From: Bryobacterales bacterium
Lineage (GTDB): Bacteria; Acidobacteriota; Terriglobia; Bryobacterales; UBA6623
Direction of reading: 5' to 3'
DNA: 39,859 bases
NCBI GenBank assembly: GCA_028819255.1
Contig: JAPPMB010000062.1
Span: 1-39,859 of the forward strand
Shown: positions 1-7,895 of the stretch, piece by piece
How the letters are laid out: every line of letters begins with the position of its first letter
Position numbering within the stretch: the first letter of the stretch is position 1
The notes under the pieces: model-generated
What the model saw: the letters and a program-made list of their open reading frames with translations, nothing else
What the model was told of the DNA's origin: nothing
The model's database searches: none
Position numbers and translations under genes: made by a program

Positions 1-150
1 CCCATCGGCCCTCCCGCCGCCTCGAGGTTCCTACACAGCATTTATGTAACTCCCGTCCGGACGGTGCTTGAACAGGCGGAGGCACTGTCTGCCGCAAGGG
101 CGGAATGGCAACCGGCCGATCGGTACGGACCGGGATACATGACGTCCTGA
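1..150 (+). CDS. possible C-terminal fragment of a gene cut by the window start
   Basis: Frame 1 is open from the first base to a TGA at 148-150, giving 49 residues that end in ...DRYGPGYMTS. About two thirds of third codon positions are G or C, lower than the clear genes here, so coding is only weakly supported. No family is recognised. If real, it is the tail of a plus-strand gene convergent with the esterase at 388-2223. It could equally be chance open sequence. Confidence 0.28.
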   Translation, partial: PIGPPAASRFLHSIYVTPVRTVLEQAEALSAARAEWQPADRYGPGYMTS

Positions 151-387
151 CGCTTGGCCTCGGCTGCTTCAGGGAAATGGGCGCAACTCTTCACGGGTTC
201 AGGGACCTTCGCCGGGGCCTTGTCGCCGTCTGTTCGGACGGCGCCGTTCAGGCGGTCCGTGACCGGCGACAGTAGATCAAACCCGCTGAGGTCCCCTGAT
301 GAGCCGCATACCGTTCAGCCGCCACGGGAATCGGGCAACCCTGTGGACCGATGTCCGGAAGCAGTCCGGACTCCCGTTCCAATCGCT
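151..387. other. intergenic, no gene recognised
   Basis: Between the possible gene tail ending at 150 and the stop of the minus-strand esterase at 388 I see no convincing coding frame, RNA gene or clear terminator. Open frames here on the plus strand are antisense shadows of the esterase. Confidence 0.5.
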
Positions 388-2223
388 TCAGTTTGTGTGG
401 CGCCTCAGGAACTCCGAGAGGATCCGAGTGCTCTCGTCCCCCTCGACGCCGATGTAGGTGTCAAGTGGCATGTGCGCCCGCCCTTCGGCCTCGAAGATGG
501 ACGCTTCGATGCCGGCGCCCAGAAGCTTGTCCCGCATTGCCGCTGCCTGCTCCCGCGAAACGGCGCGTCCGTCGGCAATCAGCAGCAGAAAGGGAGGTAC
601 GCCACTTCCTTGCCTGACGTGATGCCAGGGCGAGACCGGGATCCAGGCGTCAGGGTCCCGCCCGAACACTCGATGCTGGGACGATCCTGCGGTTGCCATC
701 CGCAACGGCACGTTCAGCATGGCCGTGTCGATCGCGACCACGGCAGCGAGTTCGCCCAGCGACGCACCGGCCGCATCCATGAAGGCCGGATTCGTCGCGA
801 CGACGGACACCAGGTGTCCGCCCGCTGAATGCCCCATCAACACGATCCTTGATGGATCTCCACCGTACTTCGCCGCATGCCGTCTCAGCCACGCCGCAGC
901 TGTTGCGACGTCCTGTGCCATTTCCGCAAGGCTGGCCTGGGGGTGAAATCGGTAGTTCATTGAGGCGAAAACGTGCCCGTCCAGAACCAGGGCTGCGGGC
1001 TTGAACAGGGCCCTCGCCTTGTCGCCGCGAATCCACCCGCCACCGTGCACGTAGAGCACGACCGGTGCGTCGCTTAGCCCTTCCCGGATGTAGATGTCGA
1101 GGCTCTGTCTCGTCGGATCCCCGCCCTGGTCGCCGAAGTACGGGATGTCGGAGATGCGGACGACCCCTCGTTCCCTGCGGACCTCCTCGGAATCCCGAGA
1201 GGCTCGTGCGTAGTCCGCCGCACTGTCTCCTGAGCTGAAGGACCGGAGTGTCGAGTTCGGCCAGAATCCGAACGGCTGCATCCCTCTGGATCGGTGGCTC
1301 GCCGCCATCCGCTCGCGAAACCTCTCGACCGCGGGCTCTTGCTGTGTCGGCTGCTCAAGGTAGCGCGCCAGGAAGCGAAACCGGTCCCTTGAGCGCTCCG
1401 TCAGCGTGCTGCCGACGTGATCAGCCCACCGCACGAGGCGGTATTCGTGCCGGATCCGGTGACGCCACAGCAGGCGATGCAGGAAGTCGACACCCTCCAT
1501 GAAGCCGAAGCCGTCCTCGTCTCCGACGTCCAAGTAGATTGCTGAGTTCCTGAGCCGCGAGGGGTCGCTCTGGATGATCGATGCGGGGTTCTCCCGCTGG
1601 AACCGCTGGTGGTCGAAAGGATCGCCGAAGAGCTCGGCGATGCGCTCCGGAGATCGGATCTTGTTGCGGTCTGGAACCTCGTCCCAAGTGAGCCCGGGCC
1701 ACGCTCCGGGCTCCATAGCCGCGACGGCCCCAAAGGTCTCCGGATACTTGAATCCGAGTCGGAGGCTGCCGAAACCGCCCATCGAGATGCCGGTCACCAT
1801 CGTGGTCCTCCGGTCGCGGCCGGCTCGGTACTCCGCCCTCAGATGAGGGAGGAACTCGTCCATGACAAATGTCTCCCAGCGGTTCATTCCGTCATGGCTG
1901 TCCATGTAGATCGAGCCGGTGGCCACGGACGGAGTTGCCACAACCAGTTCGGGGAGTTCGCCTGCGGCCTGCATCTCCCGGATCTGGGGCGCGAACCTTG
2001 CCAGCTGCTCGCGGTCCCCGCCGGCACCATGAAGCATGAGTACGAGCGGGAGGCGCTCAGCGTCCTGGAAGTACCCCTCAGGGAGGAGGACCGCGTAGTC
2101 CACCGAGCCGGCCGCCACAAGATCCGTTGGCAGAGACTCGCGCTGGATCCTCGCTTCCTGCGCCTGTGCCACGGAGACCGATAGACAGACGAGTCCGATT
2201 GGGATCCTGGATCTCAACGACAT
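388..2223 (-). CDS. secreted two-domain alpha/beta-hydrolase (esterase fusion)
   Basis: A 611-aa protein with an N-terminal signal peptide (hydrophobic to about residue 20, cleavage after VAQAQ) and two complete alpha/beta-hydrolase domains. Domain 1 (about 30-295) resembles the PHB-depolymerase/esterase D group, with an oxyanion region LMLHGAGG (63-70), nucleophile Ser147 in GISMGG and a likely His269. Domain 2 (about 355-610) resembles BD-FAE/hormone-sensitive-lipase-type esterases, with HGGGW at 393-397, nucleophile Ser466 in GHSAGG, likely Asp551 and His584. Both active sites look intact, so it probably cleaves ester substrates outside the cytoplasm, for example acyl groups on polysaccharide; the substrate is inferred only. 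The ATG at 2223 has a purine-rich ribosome site (GGAAGGGGG) just upstream. It is a single minus-strand gene and shares no operon with the toxin-antitoxin pair beside it. Confidence 0.87.
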   Translation of the reverse strand: MSLRSRIPIGLVCLSVSVAQAQEARIQRESLPTDLVAAGSVDYAVLLPEGYFQDAERLPLVLMLHGAGGDREQLARFAPQIREMQAAGELPELVVATPSVATGSIYMDSHDGMNRWETFVMDEFLPHLRAEYRAGRDRRTTMVTGISMGGFGSLRLGFKYPETFGAVAAMEPGAWPGLTWDEVPDRNKIRSPERIAELFGDPFDHQRFQRENPASIIQSDPSRLRNSAIYLDVGDEDGFGFMEGVDFLHRLLWRHRIRHEYRLVRWADHVGSTLTERSRDRFRFLARYLEQPTQQEPAVERFRERMAASHRSRGMQPFGFWPNSTLRSFSSGDSAADYARASRDSEEVRRERGVVRISDIPYFGDQGGDPTRQSLDIYIREGLSDAPVVLYVHGGGWIRGDKARALFKPAALVLDGHVFASMNYRFHPQASLAEMAQDVATAAAWLRRHAAKYGGDPSRIVLMGHSAGGHLVSVVATNPAFMDAAGASLGELAAVVAIDTAMLNVPLRMATAGSSQHRVFGRDPDAWIPVSPWHHVRQGSGVPPFLLLIADGRAVSREQAAAMRDKLLGAGIEASIFEAEGRAHMPLDTYIGVEGDESTRILSEFLRRHTN

Positions 2224-2527
2224 CCGACGCCCCCTTCCAATTTCCCTGCGTGCTCCGGAGCCCGGCCATCAGCTTCCCGTCCATGGAGCCCGATAATCTT
2301 CTTCTCGACAGGGAGCGCCGGTAGCTTCGACGCAACCAAAGCCCCGCAGGATCCCGATTCTCGCAGGCGAAGCATCTGCCTTCCGAGTTCGGTTCTTCAC
2401 TTCGTCGGCAGGGGTGTCCACCGCGGCTGCGACAGCCCGAGAGTTGTCCGCACTCCACTGGGTCGGAGCGCTGGAGACACGCGGCCTGCCTCGAATCAAA
2501 CCCGTCCCCGCCTGTCATGCTACTGGT
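2224..2527. other. divergent intergenic region, no gene recognised
   Basis: This 304-base stretch separates the minus-strand esterase from the plus-strand toxin-antitoxin pair and should hold both promoters. The only element I can place is the esterase ribosome site next to 2223. An open frame runs in from 2414 into the antitoxin, but its first 38 codons do not look like a known antitoxin N-terminus. I see no convincing -35/-10 pair and no strong inverted repeat. Confidence 0.5.
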
Positions 2528-2764
2528 GTGAAAGTCGCCGTATCGATTCCAGACGACCTGTTCGAAAGAGTTGAGCGGTTGAGGCGTCGAGAGAGTCGGT
2601 CCCGCAGCCATGTCTATGCGGCGGCGCTTGCCCACTATGTTGCGTGTCCCGCGCCGGACGAAGTGACCGAAGCGCTAAGTCGAGTGTGCGCCGACGTGAA
2701 TCCCGACCCCGATGACTTCATCCGGGCCGCGAGCAGTCGGATTCTGGAGCAGTCCGAGTGGTGA
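2528..2764 (+). CDS. ribbon-helix-helix antitoxin (MazE/CopG type)
   Basis: A 78-aa protein starting at GTG 2528. It opens with VKVAVSIPDDLFERVERL, the typical beta-strand and first helix of a ribbon-helix-helix DNA-binding domain, and has a second helix SRSHVYAAALAHYV. The remaining 35 residues are acidic and would be the toxin-binding tail. A longer frame to ATG 2414 exists, but the extra 38 residues fit no antitoxin, so the GTG is preferred. The stop overlaps the toxin start by 7 bases, so the pair is translationally coupled. By analogy with characterised pairs it should bind its own promoter and neutralise the downstream MazF-like toxin. Confidence 0.78.
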   Translation: MKVAVSIPDDLFERVERLRRRESRSRSHVYAAALAHYVACPAPDEVTEALSRVCADVNPDPDDFIRAASSRILEQSEW

Positions 2765-3120
2765 TTGGGCAGGGCGAGATCTGGTGGGCTGACTTGCCAC
2801 CGCAGTCCGGGTCTGGTCCGGGTTTCCGGAGACCGGTCGTAGTCGTTCAATGTGACGCTTTCAATCGAAGCCGGATTGCAACTGTTGTTTGCGTTCCAGT
2901 GACGATCAACATCCGCTGGGCCGACGCTCCCGGCAGTGCCCGCCTGCTGGCACGAATCACTGGCCTTCCAAGAGACTCGGTCGCGAACGTCTCCCGAATC
3001 GTTACGCTCGACAAGGGGCTTCTCACGGATCGCGTCGGAAAACTCCCAAGGGCCAAGGTGGACCTTCTCCTGAACGGCATCGAGACGGTCCTTGGTCGAT
3101 TCACCCCAATGACCAGGTGA
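2758..3120 (+). CDS. mazF: MazF/PemK-type endoribonuclease toxin
   Basis: A 120-aa protein of the MazF/PemK/CcdB-fold toxin family, which cleaves mRNA at short sequence motifs and arrests growth. Recognisable features are the N-terminal GEIWWADLPP strand, RRPVVVVQ followed by N (about 24-36), the conserved VCVPVT strand, and GLPRDSVANVSRIVTLDK (about 69-86), where the Ser/Thr-rich active-site loop of the family lies. Full length for the family. It starts at GTG 2758 inside the antitoxin end; a second in-frame GTG follows at 2761. Both genes use GTG starts. The pair ends 76 bases before the convergent sulfatase gene. Confidence 0.92.
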   Translation: MVIGQGEIWWADLPPQSGSGPGFRRPVVVVQCDAFNRSRIATVVCVPVTINIRWADAPGSARLLARITGLPRDSVANVSRIVTLDKGLLTDRVGKLPRAKVDLLLNGIETVLGRFTPMTR

Positions 3121-3195
3121 GGATGCCTGCGTGAACGCGGCAACCGGCCGTGTGGATGGCCGCCGCCGACGGTCGCGACTGCGATGTTCCCGGCC

Positions 3196-4995
3196 CTACC
3201 GGCGCCTGAGGGCGACGTACCGGACCTCCGCCACCTGCTTGCCGGCGATGGCGACAGCCTTCAGAGCCAGCTCGCCGCGCGCCGCAGGGAGGATCGCCGT
3301 GCCCAGTGCGAGCGGGCGGAAGTCCTTGACCAGCGACTCCCCCACGCGCGGCACCCGGTCGTCACTGTCCCCGTACGCAGGAGGGTCGTGGACCTCCGTG
3401 ATCGTTTCCCGCACCGAAGCGTTCTCGAATGAGACCTCGATCGTGGAGCCGGCCTCGGCGGCCGCATAGTGGATCGAGACCTCGTACTCTCCGGCCTCTG
3501 CTACCTCGATGTGCCAGGTGATCCTGTCGTCCTCGCTGGACCAGTTCGTGAAGTACGAGCAGTTCGGTGCCCGGGCGCTGCGCTGCACATTGCCGTGGGG
3601 CACGCCGTCCCGCGCCGGCAGAAGAGTGAGGGCCGCATTCCCGACGGGGAACGGGCGGTCGTCGGGACCCACCTCTTCGGCGACTTCCTCGAGCCAGGCA
3701 TCCGCCGCGCCGCGCATCGACTCGGCTTCCTCGGGAAACGTCTCCGCAACATCCTCGTGCTGTCCCGGGTCGGTCTCGATGTCGAAGAGCCGGCCCTCGG
3801 GGTCCAGGCGGAAGCGCTGGTTGCGGACGCTGATCTGCTTGCGCCCGCGGGAGATGCGCAGAGAGTACAGCAGCCTGTCCTGCCAGTCCGCATCCTCCTC
3901 CAGGAGGAGGGGCGCGAGGCTCCGGCCGTCCAGGGGCTTCTCGGCGCCGACCCCGATTCCAGCTAGGTCGGCCAATGTCGGCAGCAGGTCGATGGCGCCC
4001 GACACTTCATCGATCGAGCGACCGGGAGGGATTGTTCCCGGATAGCGCATCACCAGGGGAGATCTGAGGCCGCCTTCGTCGACCGAGCCCTTGCGTCCCT
4101 TCATGCCGCCGTTCCACCGCCAGCTGTTGGGTCCGTTGTCGCTGAAGTACAGCACGATCGTGTCCTCGGCGAGGTCCAGCTCTTCAAGCTTGGCGAGCAC
4201 CCGCCCAACGTTCCAGTCGATGTTCTCGACCATCGCGAGCGCCGCCCGCGTCTTGGGCACGTCCTCGGAGTCCGGATCCCTGTGGCGCATCGCGAGTTCC
4301 CGCGACTCGAACCGCTGCCAGTATTCGTCGGGAACCTGCATCGGCGAGTGCGGCGTGTTGTACGGAAGGTAGGCGAGAAACGGGCCGTCCCGGTGCTCCT
4401 CCATGAAGGCGAGCGCCCGGCTTGTGACGTCGTCGATGACGAATCCCTCGCCTCGGACGAGTTCGCCGTTGTGGTCCATTTCGTAGTCGAAGTAGTGGCC
4501 CCAGTGCCCTTCGGTGAAGCCGTAGAATTCGTCGAATCCGCGGGCGTTGGGATGATAGGGATGCTGTGTGCCGTTGTGCCACTTGCCGAACGCCCCCGTG
4601 GCGTAGCCGGCCGCACGGAAGGTCTGTGCGATGGTGTGCTCGTCGGCGTTGAGCCGCTCCTGGCCGGTCGAAACACCGCGGACGCCGCCGCGCGCGAAGT
4701 AGCGGCCGGTCAGGAACTCCGCCCTCGTCGGCGCACACACCGAGCAGACGTAGAAGTGCTCGAACATCGCGCCGTCGCGAGCCAGCGAGTCGATGTGAGG
4801 CGTCGAGAGATTCGAGTTGCCGTGGAGGCTCAGGTCGCCCCACCCTTGATCGTCCGCCAGGATGACGACAACGTTCGGCGGCCGGGCGGCCGGTTCTCCC
4901 GAGGGCGAACAGCCCGCTGCGACAAGCAGCAGGGCCGATGGGATCGAGATGAACAGCGTGGGGATGGACCGTGTCTTCCAGTGCATGTGTGCCAT
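3196..4995 (-). CDS. exported S1-family sulfatase with C-terminal beta module
   Basis: A 599-aa arylsulfatase-type enzyme that hydrolyses sulfate esters. The N-terminus has a lipoprotein-like signal ending in VAAGC (Cys29). The catalytic formylglycine motif is CAPTR at 87-91 followed by AEFLTGR. Metal-site residues are visible at Asp48/Asp49 (LADDQGWGD) and Asp286/Asn287 (FSDNGP), with GKWH at 137-140 and PHS near 216. After about residue 470 a separate beta-rich segment (TWHIEVAEAGEYEVSIHY and onward) looks like an accessory, possibly sugar-binding, domain. Activity needs a formylglycine-generating enzyme, which is not in the window. A sulfated polysaccharide or glycan is a likely substrate. 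Alternative start Met4 cannot be excluded. It is a lone minus-strand gene upstream of which lies tRNA-Pro. Confidence 0.93.
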   Translation of the reverse strand: MAHMHWKTRSIPTLFISIPSALLLVAAGCSPSGEPAARPPNVVVILADDQGWGDLSLHGNSNLSTPHIDSLARDGAMFEHFYVCSVCAPTRAEFLTGRYFARGGVRGVSTGQERLNADEHTIAQTFRAAGYATGAFGKWHNGTQHPYHPNARGFDEFYGFTEGHWGHYFDYEMDHNGELVRGEGFVIDDVTSRALAFMEEHRDGPFLAYLPYNTPHSPMQVPDEYWQRFESRELAMRHRDPDSEDVPKTRAALAMVENIDWNVGRVLAKLEELDLAEDTIVLYFSDNGPNSWRWNGGMKGRKGSVDEGGLRSPLVMRYPGTIPPGRSIDEVSGAIDLLPTLADLAGIGVGAEKPLDGRSLAPLLLEEDADWQDRLLYSLRISRGRKQISVRNQRFRLDPEGRLFDIETDPGQHEDVAETFPEEAESMRGAADAWLEEVAEEVGPDDRPFPVGNAALTLLPARDGVPHGNVQRSARAPNCSYFTNWSSEDDRITWHIEVAEAGEYEVSIHYAAAEAGSTIEVSFENASVRETITEVHDPPAYGDSDDRVPRVGESLVKDFRPLALGTAILPAARGELALKAVAIAGKQVAEVRYVALRRR

Positions 4996-5131
4996 TGGCG
5001 CAACGTGGCGCGACGGCTACCAATGTTCGCACAGCACGGGTCGATCGGCGGTCACGCCCCGGCGCGGTCCGTCCGCGGTCGAGGTCTGCAGCGGTTCGGG
5101 AGGCGGAGCGCCGCTGCGGCCGGGGATCGAT

Positions 5132-5208
5132 TGGTCGGGCCGCCGAGATTTGAACTCGGGACCTCTTCCACCCCAAGGAAGCGCGCTACCAGGCTGCGCC
5201 ACGGCCCG
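5132..5208 (-). tRNA. tRNA-Pro (anticodon GGG), CCA encoded
   Basis: On the minus strand the 77 bases fold as a standard cloverleaf. The 7-bp acceptor stem is CGGGCCG with CGGCCCG, the D-stem is GCGC/GCGC with loop AGCCTGGTA, the anticodon stem is CTTCC/GGAAG with loop TTGGGGT (anticodon GGG), and the T-stem is CCGAG/CTCGG with loop TTCAAAT. It is followed by discriminator A and a genomically encoded CCA. Proline identity follows from the anticodon. Confidence 0.96.
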
Positions 5209-5232
5209 ACGGAAGGTGCAGGTGGAATCTCC

Positions 5233-5238
5233 ATTCTA
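5233..5238 (-). promoter_or_regulatory. possible -10 box for tRNA-Pro
   Basis: TAGAAT on the minus strand ends 24 bases before the tRNA 5' end, giving a short leader if used. No good -35 is seen at 16-18 bases, so support is positional only. Confidence 0.33.
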
Positions 5239-5292
5239 TGGGATCCCCATGGCCCGTTCGCCGGAGCCGCCTTCCCTCCCGCCTCCGGATAA

Positions 5293-5321
5293 CGGTTCCC
5301 GGCCCGCCCCGTCGGGAACCG
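5293..5321. repeat. inverted repeat between tRNA-Pro and the fur-family gene
   Basis: A perfect 8-bp inverted repeat, CGGTTCCC at 5293-5300 and GGGAACCG at 5314-5321, with a 13-base GC-rich loop. It sits in the divergent region 111 bases before the Fur-type ATG. It has no T-run and cannot terminate either neighbour. It could be a regulator site or a chance GC-rich stem. Confidence 0.4.
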
Positions 5322-5415
5322 GATCCGAGAGTGTGACCGAGTCTGCGCTCGCCCCGGATTCCAGACGGAGCCCGCACCGTTCACGGGATTGGGGCGCGCC
5401 GAACGCCGACTGCTG

Positions 5416-5424
5416 TGATAGATT
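5416..5424 (+). promoter_or_regulatory. extended -10 (TGATAGATT) for the Fur-family gene
   Basis: TG-A-TAGATT matches an extended -10 element. It ends 7 bases before ATG 5432, so transcription would begin at or next to the start codon. No Shine-Dalgarno precedes that ATG. Similar TGATAnnnT boxes occur at 20411, 24715, 28760 and 36399. Confidence 0.45.
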
Positions 5425-5431
5425 ATGGCCT

Positions 5432-5938
5432 ATGGCTGCGAGGGCAGCGAAACTAAGCAGTCTGCGGGAGCCGCTCCGAAAACACGGAATCCGGCTGACA
5501 AGGCAGCGCGAGTTGCTCTTTGGCCTGATTCACAACTCCCACACGCACCTCAACGCCGACCAGCTGTTTGAGTTGGCCAAGGCGAAGGATCCCAAGATCA
5601 ACCGAGTTACGGTCTATCGCTCGCTCAAGGTCTTCAAGGAGCAGGGGCTGGTCGACGAACTGGACCTGATGCACTTCCAGGGCGAGCATCACTACTACGA
5701 GACGCGGCTCAAGCCGGAGCACGCGCACATCGTCTGCATGGGCTGCGGGGCGGTGATGGAGTACTTCGGTGAACCGCTGCAGACGATCAGGGAGCAGGTC
5801 GAATCGCAGTTCGGGTTCAAGGTCCAGGTCACCCGCACCGAGGTCGGCGGGTTCTGTGCTGACTGCCAGCAGGGCGACTTGGCTGTCGACCCCGCGGAGG
5901 AGTCGGCGCCGTCCCGGGTGCCCGCCCGCCCGGCCTAG
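5432..5938 (+). CDS. Fur-family metalloregulator (Fur/PerR/Zur type)
   Basis: A 168-aa transcription factor. The N-terminal winged helix covers about residues 8-90: GIRLTRQRELLFGLI, then NADQLFELA and the recognition helix region INRVTVYRSLKVF. The C-terminal dimerisation and metal domain has the family pattern HHYYE, EHAHIVC, CMGCG and a second CADC pair, so both the regulatory site ligands and a structural Cys4 zinc site look present. The start is ATG 5432; the frame is open further upstream, but the added sequence has no family resemblance. It probably represses iron, zinc or peroxide-response genes depending on the metal sensed, which cannot be decided from sequence alone. The FHA-phosphatase gene follows 41 bases later. 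Confidence 0.92.
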   Translation: MAARAAKLSSLREPLRKHGIRLTRQRELLFGLIHNSHTHLNADQLFELAKAKDPKINRVTVYRSLKVFKEQGLVDELDLMHFQGEHHYYETRLKPEHAHIVCMGCGAVMEYFGEPLQTIREQVESQFGFKVQVTRTEVGGFCADCQQGDLAVDPAEESAPSRVPARPA

Positions 5939-5979
5939 CGCGGGGGTGCCTGCCGGACCCGCTCAGTTGCCTCGGCTCC

Positions 5980-7641
5980 ATGGGACCCGGTTCTCTGATT
6001 CTGCTCGTTGAGGCCCATGCGGGCGAGTGCACGCAGGTGCCCGTCGCCCGAGCCCCGTTTGTCATCGGCCGCCTCTCGGACTGCGACCTGAGACTGAGCG
6101 ACCGTCGCGTCTCGCGGCGGCACGCGCGGATCCGCCTTGACCGGGCGTCATGGCTCATCGAGGACATGGGCAGCCGCCATGGCCTGACGGTCAACGGCGA
6201 GCGCGTTCAGTCCAGACGATTGGTTGTGGGTGACCGGGTCGGGTTCGGGATCGAGGACTCGTACCATCTCACTGTCTGTGATGCAGGGAGTCCCCAAGGC
6301 CCCCTGCTCAGCAAGGTTTCAGAGCTCTCGCAGCGAACCGGCCGCACAGGTCCGCTCGGCCGTTTGGCAGCCGTCCTGGACATTGCCCGCTCGATGGAGG
6401 TCTCGGAAGGCGTCGATCCGGTCTTCGAGGCGGTTGTCGAGGCCGCCCTCAAGATCGCCGGCGCGGACCGGGCTTTTCTGCTGCTACGTGACAAGGCGGG
6501 AAGGCTGCAGGTGAAGGTCGCGCGCGACTCGTCGGGGGGGCGCACGGAGCCGGGAGAACTTGGAATTCCGCATTCGGTCATTTCCGACGCCCTCGACCGC
6601 CGGCGGGGCCTGTTCTCGATGCCGGTCGGGAAGTTCGCCGACACGGGAGAGCCCGACCCCGACACAACGGCTTCGGGCCCCCTTCCGGGGAGCGCCCTGT
6701 GCGTCCCGATTCTGCGGATCCGCATCAGCGGGTCGAGCGAGACCAGCGTCATCTCGCCCCGCCGAGACACGCTGGGAGTCCTGTACATGGACACCCGCCG
6801 CCGGGGCGCCCGCATGGCGGACGGCAACCAGGCTCTGCTGCAGGCCCTTGCGATCGAGATTTCGACGGTCCTCGAGAACGCCCGGCTAATCGAGGAGGAA
6901 CGCGAGAAGCGGCGCCTCGAGCACGAAATCCAGATGGCCCGCGGCATCCAGCGGGCACTGCTGCCGACCGCCCTGCCCGCCGAGGGTTGGCTCGTGGCGA
7001 GGGGGCACTGCGAGTCCAGCTCCCAGCTGGGCGGAGACTACTACGACCTCATGCAGGTGGCACCCGGGAAATGGGCTGCGGTCGTCGCCGACGTGTCCGG
7101 CAAGGGCATCGCGGCCTCGATTCTGGCGTCCGTGCTGCAAGGGGCCTTCTTTCTGGGGTCGGGCATGGAAGTCCCCCTTTCCCGGACGCTTGGGCGCATC
7201 AACCGCTATCTCTGCGAGCGTTCCGTGCGGGCGCGCTTTGCCACCGTGTTCGTTCTCGTGATCGACGAGGGAGGATTCGTCCGCTGGAGCAACGCCGGCC
7301 ACTGCCCCGCGATCGTCGTCCGCGCCTCTGGGCGTCTCGACCGCCTCGAGCCCAACAGCCGCCCGGTGGGCCTGTTTCCCGACGAGGAGTTCGCCGAGGA
7401 CGCCTGCCGTCTCATGTCCGGAGACAAGCTCGTAATCTATACCGACGGCGTTACGGACCTGAGGAGCCCCGAGGGCGAAGTGTTCGGGGAAGCGCGACTG
7501 AGGGAGGCCGTCACCGCGGCAGCCTCCCTGAGTGCCGTGAGACTGTTGGATGCGCTGCTTGAGAGCGTTCGCGAGCATGCCGGCTCCACGCCGCGCCAGG
7601 ACGACCTGACCCTGCTGGCGCTCGGGTACGAGCGCACCTGA
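5980..7641 (+). CDS. FHA-GAF-PP2C (SpoIIE/RsbU-type) serine phosphatase
   Basis: A 553-aa cytoplasmic signalling protein with three modules. An FHA domain (about 20-95) has the phosphothreonine-binding residues Arg31 (VIGR), Ser45 (VSRRHA) and the NG of LTVNG. A GAF domain (about 130-290) is the likely input sensor. A helical linker (REKRRLEHEIQMARGIQRALLP) leads into a SpoIIE/RsbU PP2C domain (about 325-550) with GGDYYD near 351, VADVSGKG near 369, SNAGH, YTDGVTD and QDDLTLL near 540, so the metal-binding aspartates are intact. This architecture usually controls anti-sigma-factor antagonists in partner-switching stress responses. No STAS or anti-sigma gene lies nearby, so its targets are elsewhere. 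It may be cotranscribed with the Fur-type regulator. Confidence 0.93.
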   Translation: MGPGSLILLVEAHAGECTQVPVARAPFVIGRLSDCDLRLSDRRVSRRHARIRLDRASWLIEDMGSRHGLTVNGERVQSRRLVVGDRVGFGIEDSYHLTVCDAGSPQGPLLSKVSELSQRTGRTGPLGRLAAVLDIARSMEVSEGVDPVFEAVVEAALKIAGADRAFLLLRDKAGRLQVKVARDSSGGRTEPGELGIPHSVISDALDRRRGLFSMPVGKFADTGEPDPDTTASGPLPGSALCVPILRIRISGSSETSVISPRRDTLGVLYMDTRRRGARMADGNQALLQALAIEISTVLENARLIEEEREKRRLEHEIQMARGIQRALLPTALPAEGWLVARGHCESSSQLGGDYYDLMQVAPGKWAAVVADVSGKGIAASILASVLQGAFFLGSGMEVPLSRTLGRINRYLCERSVRARFATVFVLVIDEGGFVRWSNAGHCPAIVVRASGRLDRLEPNSRPVGLFPDEEFAEDACRLMSGDKLVIYTDGVTDLRSPEGEVFGEARLREAVTAAASLSAVRLLDALLESVREHAGSTPRQDDLTLLALGYERT

Positions 7642-7720
7642 GGGGCTGCGGAGTGCCCGTTTCCGTGCCGCTCACGGCCATTCCCTCCAAATCGCGCCAG
7701 ATCGCGCGAACCGCCGGATG

Positions 7721-7742
7721 GCCGAATCCCGACCGATTCGGC
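7721..7742 (+). terminator. hairpin after the phosphatase gene
   Basis: GCCGAATC at 7721-7728 pairs perfectly with GATTCGGC at 7735-7742 around a 6-base loop, 80 bases after the phosphatase stop and before the GWxTD promoter. No T-tract follows, so intrinsic termination is uncertain. The stem is not preserved in duplication copy 2. Confidence 0.4.
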
Positions 7743-7776
7743 CCCCAGGAAATCGCCGAGGATTCCTCACGACCGC

Positions 7777-7805
7777 TTGACCGCCGGAGTGAGAGGCACC
7801 ATAAT
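7777..7805 (+). promoter_or_regulatory. sigma-70-type promoter of the short GWxTD copy
   Basis: TTGACC (7777-7782), a 17-base spacer and CATAAT (7800-7805) match the housekeeping -35/-10 consensus closely. The same -35 and spacer recur in the second duplication copy. The predicted leader is about 85 bases. Confidence 0.7.
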
Positions 7806-7895
7806 CCGACCCGTCAGAGCTTCCCTCGCCCCCGGCCGAGCGGAGGTGCCGACAACCACGTTGTTTTCCGGCGGCAGTGCCGGGCAGGAGGTCTC

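Noticed and set aside
4862..5431. N-terminal extension of the Fur-type protein across the tRNA region
   Set aside because: The frame is open but crosses tRNA-Pro, has no family similarity, and a promoter-like box lies just before ATG 5432.
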